A stretch of DNA of 64,000 nt from Blautia wexlerae (GTDB taxonomy: Bacteria; Bacillota; Clostridia; Lachnospirales; Lachnospiraceae). Below are positions 52,828 to 62,257 of this stretch, in pieces; position 1 is the stretch's first letter; every line of letters begins with the position of its first letter. Under the pieces are notes generated by a model, which had not been told where the DNA came from, searched no databases, and saw nothing but the letters and a program-made list of their open reading frames with translations. The translations under genes and the position numbers were made by a program. The stretch is taken from positions 124,001 to 188,000 of the forward strand of contig NZ_JAAIMY010000003.1 of the NCBI RefSeq assembly GCF_013300825.1, written 5' to 3'.

Positions 52828-53421
52828 ATGAAAAAAAACAGAACAGAGGTAAAAAAATTTCCTGCACTTATTTTATTTCTGGTTGGATTTCTGGCAGGAA
52901 ACCTGATACCGAATATGATCTGGAGGGCAAAATGGCAGCAGAAAACATGGGCATCTGTATATTTTCTGAGTACATTTGCAGGAAGAGACACAGGCAGTCT
53001 GGAATATCTGAAAGAAATATTAAAATACAGAGGTTCTTTTTATCTGTTGAATGTGATTTGTGGATTTTCGGTTTTTGGTGCACCTCTTGCCGTTATAACA
53101 CTTCTGGGATCGGGATTGTATGCAGGTATGATCATGACTGTTTCCATACTGGAATTTGGATTTGCAGGCGGTGTGATTGGTATGGGGCTTTTGCTGCCGC
53201 AATATCTGTTTTATATTCCGATCTGGCTGTACTCTCTGGAGCAGGAATGGTTCATGTCATCAGACATATGGAAGAACAGAGGACTGCTCTCCGGAAAAAT
53301 AAGTATATATCTTAAGAAAGTGGGTATTGCATCGGTGGGATATCTGTTTGGAATGCTTATTGAATGTTATGTGAATCCTCTGGTTATTGGTATCATATTG
53401 GAGTATATAAAAATTTTTTGA
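52828..53421 (+). CDS. spoIIM: Stage II sporulation protein M
   Basis: Membrane protein of the SpoIIDMP engulfment machinery, which remodels peptidoglycan around the forespore. 197 residues, about five hydrophobic segments, with YFLSTFAGRDTGSLEYLKEIL after the first helix and the C-terminal VGIASVGYLFGMLIECYVNPLV block. The SpoIIM-XerD neighbourhood is common in clostridia. Ribosome site is weak (CAGGGTGAT). Confidence 0.85.
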   Translation: MKKNRTEVKKFPALILFLVGFLAGNLIPNMIWRAKWQQKTWASVYFLSTFAGRDTGSLEYLKEILKYRGSFYLLNVICGFSVFGAPLAVITLLGSGLYAGMIMTVSILEFGFAGGVIGMGLLLPQYLFYIPIWLYSLEQEWFMSSDIWKNRGLLSGKISIYLKKVGIASVGYLFGMLIECYVNPLVIGIILEYIKIF

Positions 53422-53526
53422 ATAGTTCATTTACTATATTTAGTATTGGTTGTCATAAAATCTCCGACATATGGTGTTTTGGGTCGAAGAAGCCTGAAAT
53501 ACAGGGGTTTGCGTTGAAAAAAAGGT

Positions 53527-53555
53527 TTGATTTTATGTAAAATAAACAGTATAAT
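53527..53555 (+). promoter_or_regulatory. Promoter of xerD
   Basis: TTGATT (53527-53532), 17-bp spacer, TATAAT (53550-53555). Leader about 120 nt, containing a short GGATTCTTGTCC hairpin. Confidence 0.65.
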
Positions 53556-53684
53556 ACATATACATTTATCGGAGAAGAGTAGGATTCTTGTCCTGATAAA
53601 ATGCGGGGAGGATGATTTTTTATCTGATCGCAGAATTTACAGAGAAGCGGATATTTTTATTAAAGGAAATGGGAAGCGGAGAAT

Positions 53685-54569
53685 ATGGACATAGAGATAA
53701 GGGAATTTATTACATATCTGCATAATACAAAAAAGACATCAGCAAATACAGAAATCTCTTACCAGAGAGATCTGAAAAAAATGGCGGAATTTCTGAAGGA
53801 GAGGGGAATCAGAAATTATAAGGATGTGAAAGAGCTTGAACTTGAGGGATATATCAGTTACATGGAACGTGAGAAATTTGCGTCATCTTCTATTTCTAGA
53901 AGCGTTGCCTCTATGAGAGCATTTTTTCAGTATCTTTGGAAGGAGGGCGCAATCGCAGAGGATCCTGCAGATAATCTGAAACCTCCGAAGGTGGAGAAAA
54001 AAGCACCAGAGATACTTACCATAGAAGAAGTAGATAAATTACTTCAACAACCGAAGCTGGATACCCCTAAGGGGATAAGGGATTCGGCAATGCTGGAATT
54101 GCTGTATGCAACAGGTATGCGGGTCAGCGAAATGCTCCATCTGCAGATTTTTGACGTAAACCTTCAGTTTGGCTATGTGGTCTGTAATGAGAGTGGAAAA
54201 GAGAGGATTATTCCTATTGGTATTCCATGCAAGAAAGCTATGGAACGGTATCTGGAAACCGGCAGAACTGTTTTTGTGAAAGATGAGAAAGAAACAGCAT
54301 TGTTTACAAATTGCTCGGGGAAAGCAATGAGCCGTCAGGGATTCTGGAAAGTCCTAAAAGGATATGCTGACGATGCTGGAATAAAAAGAGATATTGCACC
54401 ACATACATTGAGGCATTCTTTTGCTGTACATATGTTGCAGAATGGTGCGGATATACGAAGCGTTCAGGAGATGCTGGGACATTCCGATATTTCCACTACG
54501 CAGATTTATCTGGGTATGAATATGAATAAAATGCGTGATGTGTATATGAAAACACATCCACGCCATTAA
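53685..54569 (+). CDS. xerD: Tyrosine recombinase XerD
   Basis: Site-specific recombinase resolving chromosome dimers at dif. 294 residues. N-terminal SAM-like core-binding domain (YLHNTKKTSANTEISYQRDL), then the catalytic domain with LLYATGMRVSEMLHL (Arg), HTLRHSFAVHML (His-x-x-Arg), MLGHSDISTTQIYL (His and Tyr nucleophile). GGAG before the ATG. No dif site was recognised in the window, and no integrative element neighbours it, so it reads as the housekeeping Xer. Confidence 0.92.
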   Translation: MDIEIREFITYLHNTKKTSANTEISYQRDLKKMAEFLKERGIRNYKDVKELELEGYISYMEREKFASSSISRSVASMRAFFQYLWKEGAIAEDPADNLKPPKVEKKAPEILTIEEVDKLLQQPKLDTPKGIRDSAMLELLYATGMRVSEMLHLQIFDVNLQFGYVVCNESGKERIIPIGIPCKKAMERYLETGRTVFVKDEKETALFTNCSGKAMSRQGFWKVLKGYADDAGIKRDIAPHTLRHSFAVHMLQNGADIRSVQEMLGHSDISTTQIYLGMNMNKMRDVYMKTHPRH

Positions 54570-54593
54570 AAAATTAAGTTATTATTGCTGATT

Positions 54594-54641
54594 AAAAAAA
54601 GCTTCCATAGCCTGTTGGACTGGCTCATAGAAGCTTTTTTG
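54594..54641. terminator. Bidirectional terminator between xerD and DAHP synthase
   Basis: AAAAAAGCTTC (54595-54605) pairs with GAAGCTTTTTT (54630-54640), with an inner GCC/GGC. T-runs flank it on both strands, suiting the two convergent genes. Confidence 0.9.
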
Positions 54642-54654
54642 TGTTATGGACTGC

Positions 54655-55686
54655 TTAACACATCTCAGCGATTGTATACAGAAGACGTTCGGATTCTTCC
54701 CATCCAAGACATGGATCAGTAATAGATTTTCCGTAAACATGATCACATCCGATTTTCTGATTTCCCGGTTCAATATAACTTTCAATCATAAGACCCTTTA
54801 CCAGAGTGTGAAGCTCCGGATCTACCTGACGGCTGTGGAGAACCTCTTTTGCAATACGAACCTGCTGGTCATACTGTTTGTTGGAATTGGAGTGGTTGGT
54901 ATCAACGATAACAGCCGGATTCTTCAGGTTCTTTTCCTGATATTTTTCCCAGAGGAGACGAAGATCTTCGTAATGATAGTTTGGAATTGCTTCCCCGTGT
55001 TTATTTACAGCACCGCGGAGAATTGTGTGAGCCAGTTCGTTGCCTGTGGTTTCTACTTCCCAGCTTCTGTAGATAAACCGATGTCCACCCTGAGCCGCTA
55101 CAACGGAATTGAGCATAACTGCAAGGTCGCCACTGGTCGGGTTTTTCATACCTGCGGGAACGTCCATACCACTGACAGTAAGACGGTGTTGCTGGTCTTC
55201 CACAGAACGTGCACCTACTGCCACATAAGAAAGCAGGTCGGAAAGATAACGGTAATTTTCAGGATAAAGCATCTCATCTGCACAGGTCATACCACTGGTC
55301 TGGATTGCATGGATGTGCATTTTTCGGATTGCGACAAGTCCAGCAAGAAGGTTTGGCTGTTTCTCGGGATCCGGCTGGTGGACCATACCTTTATAGCCTT
55401 CTCCTGTTGTTCTTGGTTTGTTTGTGTAAACACGTGGAACAATCAGAACCTTGTCAGCTATTTTTTCCTGAACATTGCGTAATCTGGTAAGATAGTCCAG
55501 AACTGCATCTTCATTATCTGCTGAACAAGGACCGATGATTGCAAGGAATTTATCAGATTTTCCGGTAAAAACATCACGCAGTTCCTTATCTCTTGTATCT
55601 TTAATCGCCTGAATTTCAGCATCAATGGGATACTGATTACGGATTTCTTCAGGGGTTGGTAATTTCTTGATAAAATCGAATCCCAT
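54655..55686 (-). CDS. aroF: 3-Deoxy-7-phosphoheptulonate (DAHP) synthase, AroF/G/H type
   Basis: First enzyme of the shikimate pathway, condensing phosphoenolpyruvate and erythrose 4-phosphate. 343 residues, class I alpha, with AIIGPCSADNEDAVLDYL, RVYTNKPRTTGEGYKGM, KNPTSGDLAVMLNS, VDTNHSNSNKQY and GLMIESYIEPGNQ. The start at 55686 is chosen because GGAGATAT lies directly upstream; an upstream in-frame ATG would overlap the promoter. Monocistronic. No other aromatic pathway gene is near. Confidence 0.94.
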   Translation of the reverse strand: MGFDFIKKLPTPEEIRNQYPIDAEIQAIKDTRDKELRDVFTGKSDKFLAIIGPCSADNEDAVLDYLTRLRNVQEKIADKVLIVPRVYTNKPRTTGEGYKGMVHQPDPEKQPNLLAGLVAIRKMHIHAIQTSGMTCADEMLYPENYRYLSDLLSYVAVGARSVEDQQHRLTVSGMDVPAGMKNPTSGDLAVMLNSVVAAQGGHRFIYRSWEVETTGNELAHTILRGAVNKHGEAIPNYHYEDLRLLWEKYQEKNLKNPAVIVDTNHSNSNKQYDQQVRIAKEVLHSRQVDPELHTLVKGLMIESYIEPGNQKIGCDHVYGKSITDPCLGWEESERLLYTIAEMC

Positions 55687-55731
55687 GGTAATATCTCCTT
55701 TGTGTCTATTTGTGTTGCTTTTTCGGGATTT

Positions 55732-55760
55732 ATTATAAACCATTCTTATCCGAATGTCGA
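55732..55760 (-). promoter_or_regulatory. Promoter of the DAHP synthase gene
   Basis: On the minus strand TCGACA (55755-55760) and perfect TATAAT (55732-55737) are 17 bp apart. Confidence 0.6.
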
Positions 55761-55763
55761 TAG

Positions 55764-57089
55764 TCAAAATATTTTCGGATGACTTTGCAGTACCCTGAAG
55801 CTATGCAGGATGCAAAGAATCAGTTCGCTGCAGAGAATCCCGTACAGGTATCCCCGGATTCCCAGAATCGGGATTACGAACAGTACAAAAAAGATACGGA
55901 TACAGACACTGATCACGCTGTGTATCAGGCAGAATCCGGGTTTTCCAAGACCGTTGAGTACGCTGCTGAGTGTTGTATTCAGGTACAGAAAAGGACAGAT
56001 ATAGGACATGGTATGGATATAGATTCCGGCTGTCCGGCTGTGAAACAGAAAATTTCCAAGGGATTCTCCCAGAAATAAAAAAATAACCATGCAAAATCCA
56101 CCGAGCAGCAGGCAGTATCGGAAAATCCTGCCGATCACATATTGAATCTGCTTTTGATATCCCAGAACCTGCAACTGGGTAATTGACGGGAGCAGCATGG
56201 TTGCTGCCGAGTTTGTGAGTGTAGCAGGGAAAAGAATAAGTGGAAGTGCCATCCCTGTAAAAATTCCGTAAACACTCAGGGAATCTTTCGGAGTAAGCCC
56301 TGACATCTGCAGTCTTGTCGGTATCAGGATCACTTCAACACTTCCCAGAAGGGTAAGCAGTATTTTGTTCATGGTAAGAGGAACAGAAAGATGCAGCAGT
56401 TCTCTGAGAATGGACAGAGGCGTTCTGATATTCCGGGCCGTGTAATGAGTTACCTTAAAATGCATACTGACAGCAAAAACAGAAATAAAAGCTGAGGCTG
56501 TTTCACCGATGAGATTTCCGCCAACTGCGATTGCCGGGGTGATGTTTTGCCCCTGTGACACACAGATCATATACAGGAGATAACAGCCGCCTGTGCGGAA
56601 AAGCTGCTCCAGAAGCTGGACTCCTGCGGGAAACCCGGCCTGTTTTCTGCCAAAATAATAGCTGTTGACGCAAGTGTGGAGTGTGCTTAGCGGAATACTC
56701 AGAGACAGAATCCGTATCAGTCCGGAAGTCTGTGGCTCTTTCAGAATCTGTACAGCCCAGAAATCTGCATGTCTGTACAGAAACCAGGAGAATACCAGGG
56801 AGAAAGAGACAGAGAATATAGTTCCTACGACAAAATAATCTGCGGTATGGTATCTGGGATTTTCAGAAACCTTTTCGGCAGCAGTGAGACGGGAGATTGC
56901 AGTCTGGATACCGGAAGCACAGATGGACATAATCAGAAGCTGCAGCGGAAGTACAAGCTGAAAAATTCCAAGTCCATGTGCACCAATCGTGTGTGACAGG
57001 AATATTCTGTAAAAGAACCCCATAAGTCTGCTGAGCAGACCGGCGAATGTAAGCAGCAGAGTTCCTTTGATAAAAATTTTTTTTGACAT
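55764..57089 (-). CDS. SpoVB/MurJ-like MOP-superfamily flippase
   Basis: Polytopic membrane protein of the polysaccharide transporter (PST/SpoVB) branch, 441 residues and about 12-14 helices. N-terminal FIKGTLLLTFAGLLSRLMGFFYRIFLS, GAHGLGIFQLVLPLQ and SGIQTAISRL are characteristic of SpoVB. It probably flips lipid-linked cell-wall or spore-cortex precursors. It is slightly shorter than Bacillus SpoVB (518). No good ribosome site lies before ATG 57089. It ends 78 bp before the aroF start and may be transcribed into it. Confidence 0.85.
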   Translation of the reverse strand: MSKKIFIKGTLLLTFAGLLSRLMGFFYRIFLSHTIGAHGLGIFQLVLPLQLLIMSICASGIQTAISRLTAAEKVSENPRYHTADYFVVGTIFSVSFSLVFSWFLYRHADFWAVQILKEPQTSGLIRILSLSIPLSTLHTCVNSYYFGRKQAGFPAGVQLLEQLFRTGGCYLLYMICVSQGQNITPAIAVGGNLIGETASAFISVFAVSMHFKVTHYTARNIRTPLSILRELLHLSVPLTMNKILLTLLGSVEVILIPTRLQMSGLTPKDSLSVYGIFTGMALPLILFPATLTNSAATMLLPSITQLQVLGYQKQIQYVIGRIFRYCLLLGGFCMVIFLFLGESLGNFLFHSRTAGIYIHTMSYICPFLYLNTTLSSVLNGLGKPGFCLIHSVISVCIRIFFVLFVIPILGIRGYLYGILCSELILCILHSFRVLQSHPKIF

Positions 57090-57125
57090 AATGGAAAATC
57101 CGGACCTTTTTCATGCGCAGCAGAT

Positions 57126-57143
57126 TGTTTTTAATCAAAAACA
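57126..57143. other. Small hairpin upstream of the flippase gene
   Basis: TGTTTTT-AATC-AAAAACA, 7-bp perfect stem. Followed at 57144 by GTAACCTGCAAAA, which also occurs beside the palindromic element at 49055. Possibly a remnant of that element. Confidence 0.35.
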
Positions 57144-57189
57144 GTAACCTGCAAAAACGCTTTTACAGCAATATATGAACAAAACAGCC

Positions 57190-57218
57190 TTGACAGAACT
57201 GTTTCTTTCTGGTAAAGT
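57190..57218 (+). promoter_or_regulatory. Promoter of iscR-iscS-iscU
   Basis: Perfect TTGACA (57190-57195), 17-bp spacer, TAAAGT (57213-57218). Probably autoregulated by IscR; I did not identify an IscR box. Confidence 0.65.
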
Positions 57219-57267
57219 AATCATGAAATCCGAGGGAAACACTGGGAATTAAAAACGAGGTGAGAAA

Positions 57268-57744
57268 ATGAAACTCTCAACAAGAGCCCGTTATGGTTTG
57301 AAAGCACTGATAGATCTGGGTTTACACAGTGAGAATGAAGCGATATCTTTACAGAGCATTGCGGAGAGACAGGATATCTCCACAAGCTACCTTGAACAGC
57401 TTATGGCCATGCTTAAGAAGGCCGGTCTGGTAAAGAGCAGCAGAGGGGCTTACGGTGGATACCAGCTTGGCAAGCCAGCAGATGAGATTTCAGTCGGTGA
57501 AGTTCTGCGCGTGCTGGAAGGCAGTCTGGAAGCAGCAGCCTGTCCCGGGATTGAGAATGACGGAACCTGCCATGGCAGTGATGTATGCGTGGCGAAACTC
57601 GTCTGGAAGAGAATCAATGACAGTATTACAAATGCTGTTGATACCCTGATGCTTGGTCAACTGATTGAGGAAAGCAGAAGAGTACATGAAGAAAAAATGG
57701 GAAGTCAGGGCATGAAAGAAAATGTACCGGACATACTTAAATAA
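57268..57744 (+). CDS. iscR: Rrf2-family regulator IscR
   Basis: Winged-helix iron-sulfur sensor controlling cluster assembly genes. 158 residues. MKLSTRARYGLKALIDLGLH start, ISTSYLEQLMAMLKKAGLVKSSRGAYGGYQLGK wing region (quoted in parts), and three cysteines in CPGIENDGTCHGSDVC that can hold a [2Fe-2S] cluster. It lies 17 bp before iscS. Regulation of iscSU by cluster status is inferred from family and context. Confidence 0.9.
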   Translation: MKLSTRARYGLKALIDLGLHSENEAISLQSIAERQDISTSYLEQLMAMLKKAGLVKSSRGAYGGYQLGKPADEISVGEVLRVLEGSLEAAACPGIENDGTCHGSDVCVAKLVWKRINDSITNAVDTLMLGQLIEESRRVHEEKMGSQGMKENVPDILK

Positions 57745-57761
57745 AACAGGAGGACAAGAAA

Positions 57762-58946
57762 ATGGGAAAAATGATTTATCTGGACAATGCGGCAACAACT
57801 AAAACAGCACCGGAGGTTGTCCAGGCAATGCTGCCATATTTTTCAGAATATTATGGCAACCCGTCCAGTATTTATGATTTTGCAGGTAAGAGCAAGGAAG
57901 CAATCACCAAAGGAAGAGAGCAGATTGCAGAAGTTCTTGGTGCAAAAAAAGAGGAAATTTATTTCACAGCAGGTGGTTCTGAGTCTGATAACTGGGCTCT
58001 GAAGGCTACCTTTGAGGCATATAAATCAAAAGGAAATCACATTATCACAACAAAGATTGAGCATCATGCAATTCTTCATACCTGTGAATATCTGGAGAAA
58101 CGCGGTGCAAAGATCACATATGTAGATGTAGACGAGAACGGTATTGTAAAACTGGATGAACTTGAGAAGGCAATTACACCGGAGACAATCCTGATTTCAG
58201 TAATGTTTGCAAATAACGAGATTGGTTCTATCCAGCCAATCAAAGAAATCGGACGTATCGCAAAAGAGCATGGAGTGCTTTTCCACACAGATGCTGTTCA
58301 GGCATTCTGTCAGGTTCCAATCAATGTCGACGAATGCAACATTGATATGTTGAGCTCCAGCGGACACAAGATCAACGGACCAAAGGGAATTGGTTTCCTC
58401 TACATTCGTAAAGGTGTTAAGATCCGTTCTTTCGTACATGGTGGTGCACAGGAACGCAAGCGTCGTGCAGGTACAGAGAATGTGCCGGGAATTGTTGGAT
58501 ATGGTGCGGCGGCAGCGCGTGCAAATGCTTCCATGAAAGAACGTACTGAGAAAGAAATCGCTATCAGAGATCATCTGATCCACAGAATTGAAACAGAGAT
58601 TCCTTATGTAAAAGTAAACGGCGACCGTGTAAAACGTCTTCCGAATAACGTAAATGTCAGCTTCCGGTTTGTAGAAGGCGAATCTCTTCTGCTCATGCTT
58701 GATAATTACGGAATCTGTGCATCCAGCGGATCTGCATGTACATCAGGTTCTCTTGATCCGTCACATGTACTTCTGGCGATTGGACTGCCTCATGAGATTG
58801 CACATGGCTCTCTGCGTATGACACTCAGTGAAGAAACAACAATGGAAGACGTTGATTTCACAGCAGACAGACTGAAAGAAATCGTGGCACACTTAAGAAG
58901 TATGTCTCCATTATATGAAGATTTCATGAAGAAACAGAATAAATAA
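57762..58946 (+). CDS. iscS: Cysteine desulfurase IscS/NifS
   Basis: PLP enzyme that takes sulfur from cysteine for cluster assembly. 394 residues. YLDNAATTKTAPEVV start, PLP Lys about 203 in SSSGHKINGPKGIG, and catalytic Cys about 326 in SSGSACTSGSLDPSH. AGGAGG upstream. Class I desulfurase (SSGSAC loop). Paired with iscU 55 bp downstream. Confidence 0.95.
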   Translation: MGKMIYLDNAATTKTAPEVVQAMLPYFSEYYGNPSSIYDFAGKSKEAITKGREQIAEVLGAKKEEIYFTAGGSESDNWALKATFEAYKSKGNHIITTKIEHHAILHTCEYLEKRGAKITYVDVDENGIVKLDELEKAITPETILISVMFANNEIGSIQPIKEIGRIAKEHGVLFHTDAVQAFCQVPINVDECNIDMLSSSGHKINGPKGIGFLYIRKGVKIRSFVHGGAQERKRRAGTENVPGIVGYGAAAARANASMKERTEKEIAIRDHLIHRIETEIPYVKVNGDRVKRLPNNVNVSFRFVEGESLLLMLDNYGICASSGSACTSGSLDPSHVLLAIGLPHEIAHGSLRMTLSEETTMEDVDFTADRLKEIVAHLRSMSPLYEDFMKKQNK

Positions 58947-59001
58947 TAAAACAGGCTCAATGTTAATATAAAGAAAGTCAGGATAACAGGAGGAAATACA
59001 A

Positions 59002-59451
59002 ATGGCTTACAGTGAGAAAGTAATGGATCATTTTCAGCATCCGCGTAATGTTGGAGAAATAGAGAACGCAAGTGGCGTAGGTACAGTAGGAAATGCAAAA
59101 TGTGGTGATATCATGAGAATTTTTCTTGATATCGATGATGAAACACATATCATCAAAGACTGCAAATTCAAAACATTCGGATGTGGTGCAGCAGTTGCAA
59201 CCAGCAGTATGGCAACAGAGATGGTAATGGGAAAAACCATCGAAGAAGCTATGGAAGTTACAAACAAGGCAGTTATGGAAGCTCTGGACGGACTTCCGCC
59301 TGTAAAAGTACACTGCTCCCTGCTTGCAGAAGAAGCAATCCATGCGGCTTTGTGGGATTATGCACAGAAGCATCATATTGAGATCAAAGGTCTTAAGAAA
59401 CCAAAGTCTGATATTCACGAAGGCGAAGAAGCAGAGGAAGAAGAATATTGA
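59002..59451 (+). CDS. iscU: Iron-sulfur scaffold protein IscU/NifU
   Basis: Scaffold on which nascent clusters form. 149 residues. The three ligand cysteines are present: GNAKCGDIM (about 34, with the adjacent Asp), FGCGAAVA (about 61) and VHCSLLAEEA (about 105). It has an acidic C-terminal tail (EGEEAEEEEY) beyond the core. AGGAGG upstream. Together with iscR and iscS it forms a minimal ISC operon; no hscBA or fdx follows. Confidence 0.93.
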   Translation: MAYSEKVMDHFQHPRNVGEIENASGVGTVGNAKCGDIMRIFLDIDDETHIIKDCKFKTFGCGAAVATSSMATEMVMGKTIEEAMEVTNKAVMEALDGLPPVKVHCSLLAEEAIHAALWDYAQKHHIEIKGLKKPKSDIHEGEEAEEEEY

Positions 59452-59506
59452 TCTTAGCAAAAAATCTGAATCTGTTTGTAATCTGAAATCGTTATTTATA
59501 GAGAAG

Positions 59507-59540
59507 GGGCGGGTGATACTCATCATCTGCCCTGTACTTT
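59507..59540 (+). terminator. Likely terminator after iscU
   Basis: GGGCGGGTGAT (59507-59517) pairs with ATCATCTGCCC (59522-59532), two wobble pairs, loop ACTC. The tail TGTACTTTATA is only moderately T-rich. Confidence 0.6.
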
Positions 59541-59646
59541 ATATTATGGTATTATATGATATCAGGGACGAAAGGTATTTTATGAAGCAGTTCCCGTAAT
59601 TTTTATTATATGATGCTGCTATAAATATTTTCTGCAGGAGGTAGAA

Positions 59647-62181
59647 ATGACAGGACTTACAAATGAACAGGTGCAGGAGAGGATTGCAGAAGGAAAAGTT
59701 AATGTCAACGAGAACCCGAATACCAGAACCTACAAGCAGATTATTTTGGAAAACACTCTTACGTTTTTTAACTTTTTAAATATTGTACTGCTTGTTCTGG
59801 TGCTGTTTGTGAGATCTTATAAAAATTCCATGTTTATGGGAATCATTCTGATCAACACAGTGATAGGTATTATTCAGGAAGTCAGGGCAAAGAAGACTAT
59901 TGACAAACTTGCTATCCTTACAGAGAGTAAAACGGTAGTTTTACGTGAGGGAAAGAAGTGGAGTATTTCAACAGAGAAACTGGTGCTGGATGATCTGATT
60001 TTCTTGAAAACAGGAGATCAGGTTCCTGCTGACGTAAAGGTGCTGGAGGGAACCGTAGAAGTAAATGAGTCCCTGCTGACAGGTGAATCGGATAACCTGT
60101 CCAAAAACCGGGGAGACGAACTTTTTTCAGGAAGTTTTGTGACATCGGGGGAAGCCTGTTGCCAGGTCATCCATGTTGGAAAAGACAATTATGCATCGCA
60201 GATTACAAGTGAGGCAAAGGAATTTAAACGCCATAATTCAGAACTGCGTAATTCCCTGAATGCGATTCTGAAAGTAATCAGTATCATTATCGTGCCCATT
60301 GGCGCGATGCTGTTTTATAAGCAGTATGTAATTGTAGGGGATACACTGAAAGATTCTGTGGTAAATATGGTTGCCGCAGTACTTGGAATGATTCCGGAAG
60401 GTCTGGTGCTTCTGACAAGTGTGGCACTGACACTGGGTTCCATGGTTCTTGCCACCAAAAAGACACTGGTGCAGGAACTCTACTGCATTGAAACACTGGC
60501 GAGAGTTGACACGCTCTGTTTGGATAAGACCGGTACGATCACAGAAGGTACCATGAAGGTTGAAGATGTGCAGTTGTATGATACAGCACAGACAACTGTT
60601 GTACAACATACAGTAAAATTTGATCCGGAAACAGGGGAGCCTGTTCAGAGTGTGTCAGCATTAAAAACGGAGGTTGCGGTATCAGCAGAGAAGGAAAACG
60701 GACAGATACAGGAAACAGTAAATTCAGAAACGGTATCTCAGGAAGAAAGACAGAAATTTCAGGAAATTGACCACGTTATGGGAAATATGATGTCAGTTCT
60801 TCATGATCAGAATGCAACAGCAGATGCGCTGAGAAAGCGCTTTCCTTCAAGAAGTGACCTGAAACTGATCCATGCCATTCCTTTCTCCTCAGACAGGAAA
60901 TACAGTGGTGCTGTTTTTGAAGGAAGAGGAACTTATCTGATGGGAGCTGCACAGTTCCTTTTTCCGGAAGGAAATGAAGAACTTCTGGAACATTGCAGCA
61001 GTTACGCACAGGAGGGATACCGTATCCTTGTTCTGGCTCACAGTGAACAGGAGACAAAAGGAACGGAACGCCCGACAGGACTTGAACCGTTGGGACTGTT
61101 TCTCATCACTGACGTGATACGTGAGGAAGCACCGGATACTCTGGCTTTTTTTGATAGCCAGGGAGTTGATCTTAAAGTTATCTCAGGAGATGATCCTGTG
61201 ACTGTCTCTGCAATCGCAAAGAAAGCAGGACTGAAAAATGCAGATCATTATATCGATGCAACAACGATTAAAACTCCGGAAGAAATGCAGAGTGCAGTTG
61301 CAGAGTGCAGTGTATTCGGGCGTGTAACGCCACAACAGAAGAAAGAGATGGTACAGGCACTTCAGTCACAGAAACACACAGTTGCAATGACCGGTGATGG
61401 TGTAAATGACGTGCTTGCACTCAAGGAAGCAGACTGCAGCATTGCCATGGCAGCAGGAAGTGATGCAGCCAAAAATATTGCAAATGTCGTTCTTCTTGAC
61501 TCTAATTTCGGGGCAATGCCTCATATTGTAAATCAGGGTCGACGTGTTGTGAATAATATCAGAAGTGCAGCATCCATGTTTCTGATCAAAACGATTTTTT
61601 CTGTTCTGCTGTCACTGATCACAATTTTCTTTGGAGATGCATATCCCTTTGAACCAATCCAGATGTCACTGATCAGTGCCTGCGCAGTGGGAATTCCCAC
61701 ATTTCTTCTGACACAGGAAAATAATTACAATAAGATTGACCATACATTCCTGAGGCATGTATTTATGAATGCATTTCCTGCGGCAGTAACCATTACAGGA
61801 TGTGTATTTACGATCATGCTGGTCTGTCAGGGTGTATATCATTCCAACGTCATGCTTAATACAGCCTGTGTTCTGGTTACAGGGTGGAACTATATGTCTG
61901 CACTGCGTACAGTTTATTCGCCGCTGAACACATACAGAAAAGTGATCATTTATGGAATGCAGTTTGCATTTTTTATAAGTGCGGTTGTATTGCAGGATTT
62001 GTTGACACTGGGTTCTCTGGAGTTTGGAATGATCATTTTGGTATTTGTACTGATGACATTCTCTCCAATCCTGATCGAAACTATTACAGAATGGATCAGG
62101 AGGATTTATGAGAAGTCACTGGACAGAGAAGATGAAAATAAGGGATTTTTTGCAAGATTTTTGGAAAGAGTCCAGAAGTAA
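59647..62181 (+). CDS. P-type cation-transporting ATPase, CtpE-like
   Basis: ATP-driven cation pump, 844 residues. TGES actuator motif (NESLLTGESDNLS), membrane-4 motif GMIPEGLVLLTSVAL, phosphorylated Asp about 293 in LDKTGTIT, and hinge TGDGVNDVLALKEADCSIAM. The PEGL ion site resembles Ca/Na-type pumps and mycobacterial CtpE, so Ca2+ is a plausible cargo (inference). A low-complexity acidic insert (about 318-375) sits between phosphorylation site and nucleotide domain. The nucleotide domain lacks an obvious KGA motif. Ten predicted helices. GCAGGAGG upstream. Independent of the isc operon. Confidence 0.88.
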   Translation: MTGLTNEQVQERIAEGKVNVNENPNTRTYKQIILENTLTFFNFLNIVLLVLVLFVRSYKNSMFMGIILINTVIGIIQEVRAKKTIDKLAILTESKTVVLREGKKWSISTEKLVLDDLIFLKTGDQVPADVKVLEGTVEVNESLLTGESDNLSKNRGDELFSGSFVTSGEACCQVIHVGKDNYASQITSEAKEFKRHNSELRNSLNAILKVISIIIVPIGAMLFYKQYVIVGDTLKDSVVNMVAAVLGMIPEGLVLLTSVALTLGSMVLATKKTLVQELYCIETLARVDTLCLDKTGTITEGTMKVEDVQLYDTAQTTVVQHTVKFDPETGEPVQSVSALKTEVAVSAEKENGQIQETVNSETVSQEERQKFQEIDHVMGNMMSVLHDQNATADALRKRFPSRSDLKLIHAIPFSSDRKYSGAVFEGRGTYLMGAAQFLFPEGNEELLEHCSSYAQEGYRILVLAHSEQETKGTERPTGLEPLGLFLITDVIREEAPDTLAFFDSQGVDLKVISGDDPVTVSAIAKKAGLKNADHYIDATTIKTPEEMQSAVAECSVFGRVTPQQKKEMVQALQSQKHTVAMTGDGVNDVLALKEADCSIAMAAGSDAAKNIANVVLLDSNFGAMPHIVNQGRRVVNNIRSAASMFLIKTIFSVLLSLITIFFGDAYPFEPIQMSLISACAVGIPTFLLTQENNYNKIDHTFLRHVFMNAFPAAVTITGCVFTIMLVCQGVYHSNVMLNTACVLVTGWNYMSALRTVYSPLNTYRKVIIYGMQFAFFISAVVLQDLLTLGSLEFGMIILVFVLMTFSPILIETITEWIRRIYEKSLDREDENKGFFARFLERVQK

Positions 62182-62182
62182 A

Positions 62183-62223
62183 AAACGAGGACAATCTGTA
62201 AAATATGCAGATTGTCCTCGTTT
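62183..62223. terminator. Terminator between ATPase and GH13 genes
   Basis: A perfect 16-bp stem: AAACGAGGACAATCTG (62183-62198) with its complement at 62208-62223. On the minus strand T6 follows directly, so it ends the GH13 gene well; it also follows the ATPase stop by 1 bp. A second hairpin AATCTGC/GCAGATT (62233-62251) lies beside it. Confidence 0.88.
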
Positions 62224-62257
62224 GCATTATGCAATCTGCGTTATGCAGATTAATGGT

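Noticed and set aside
53685-54569. Integrase of a mobile element
   Set aside because: Length and motifs fit housekeeping XerD, it neighbours spoIIM as in other clostridia, and no attachment sites or cargo genes were seen.
54646-55482. 278-codon open frame antisense to the DAHP synthase gene
   Set aside because: It is the opposite strand of a highly conserved enzyme; composition is implausible and there is no ribosome site.
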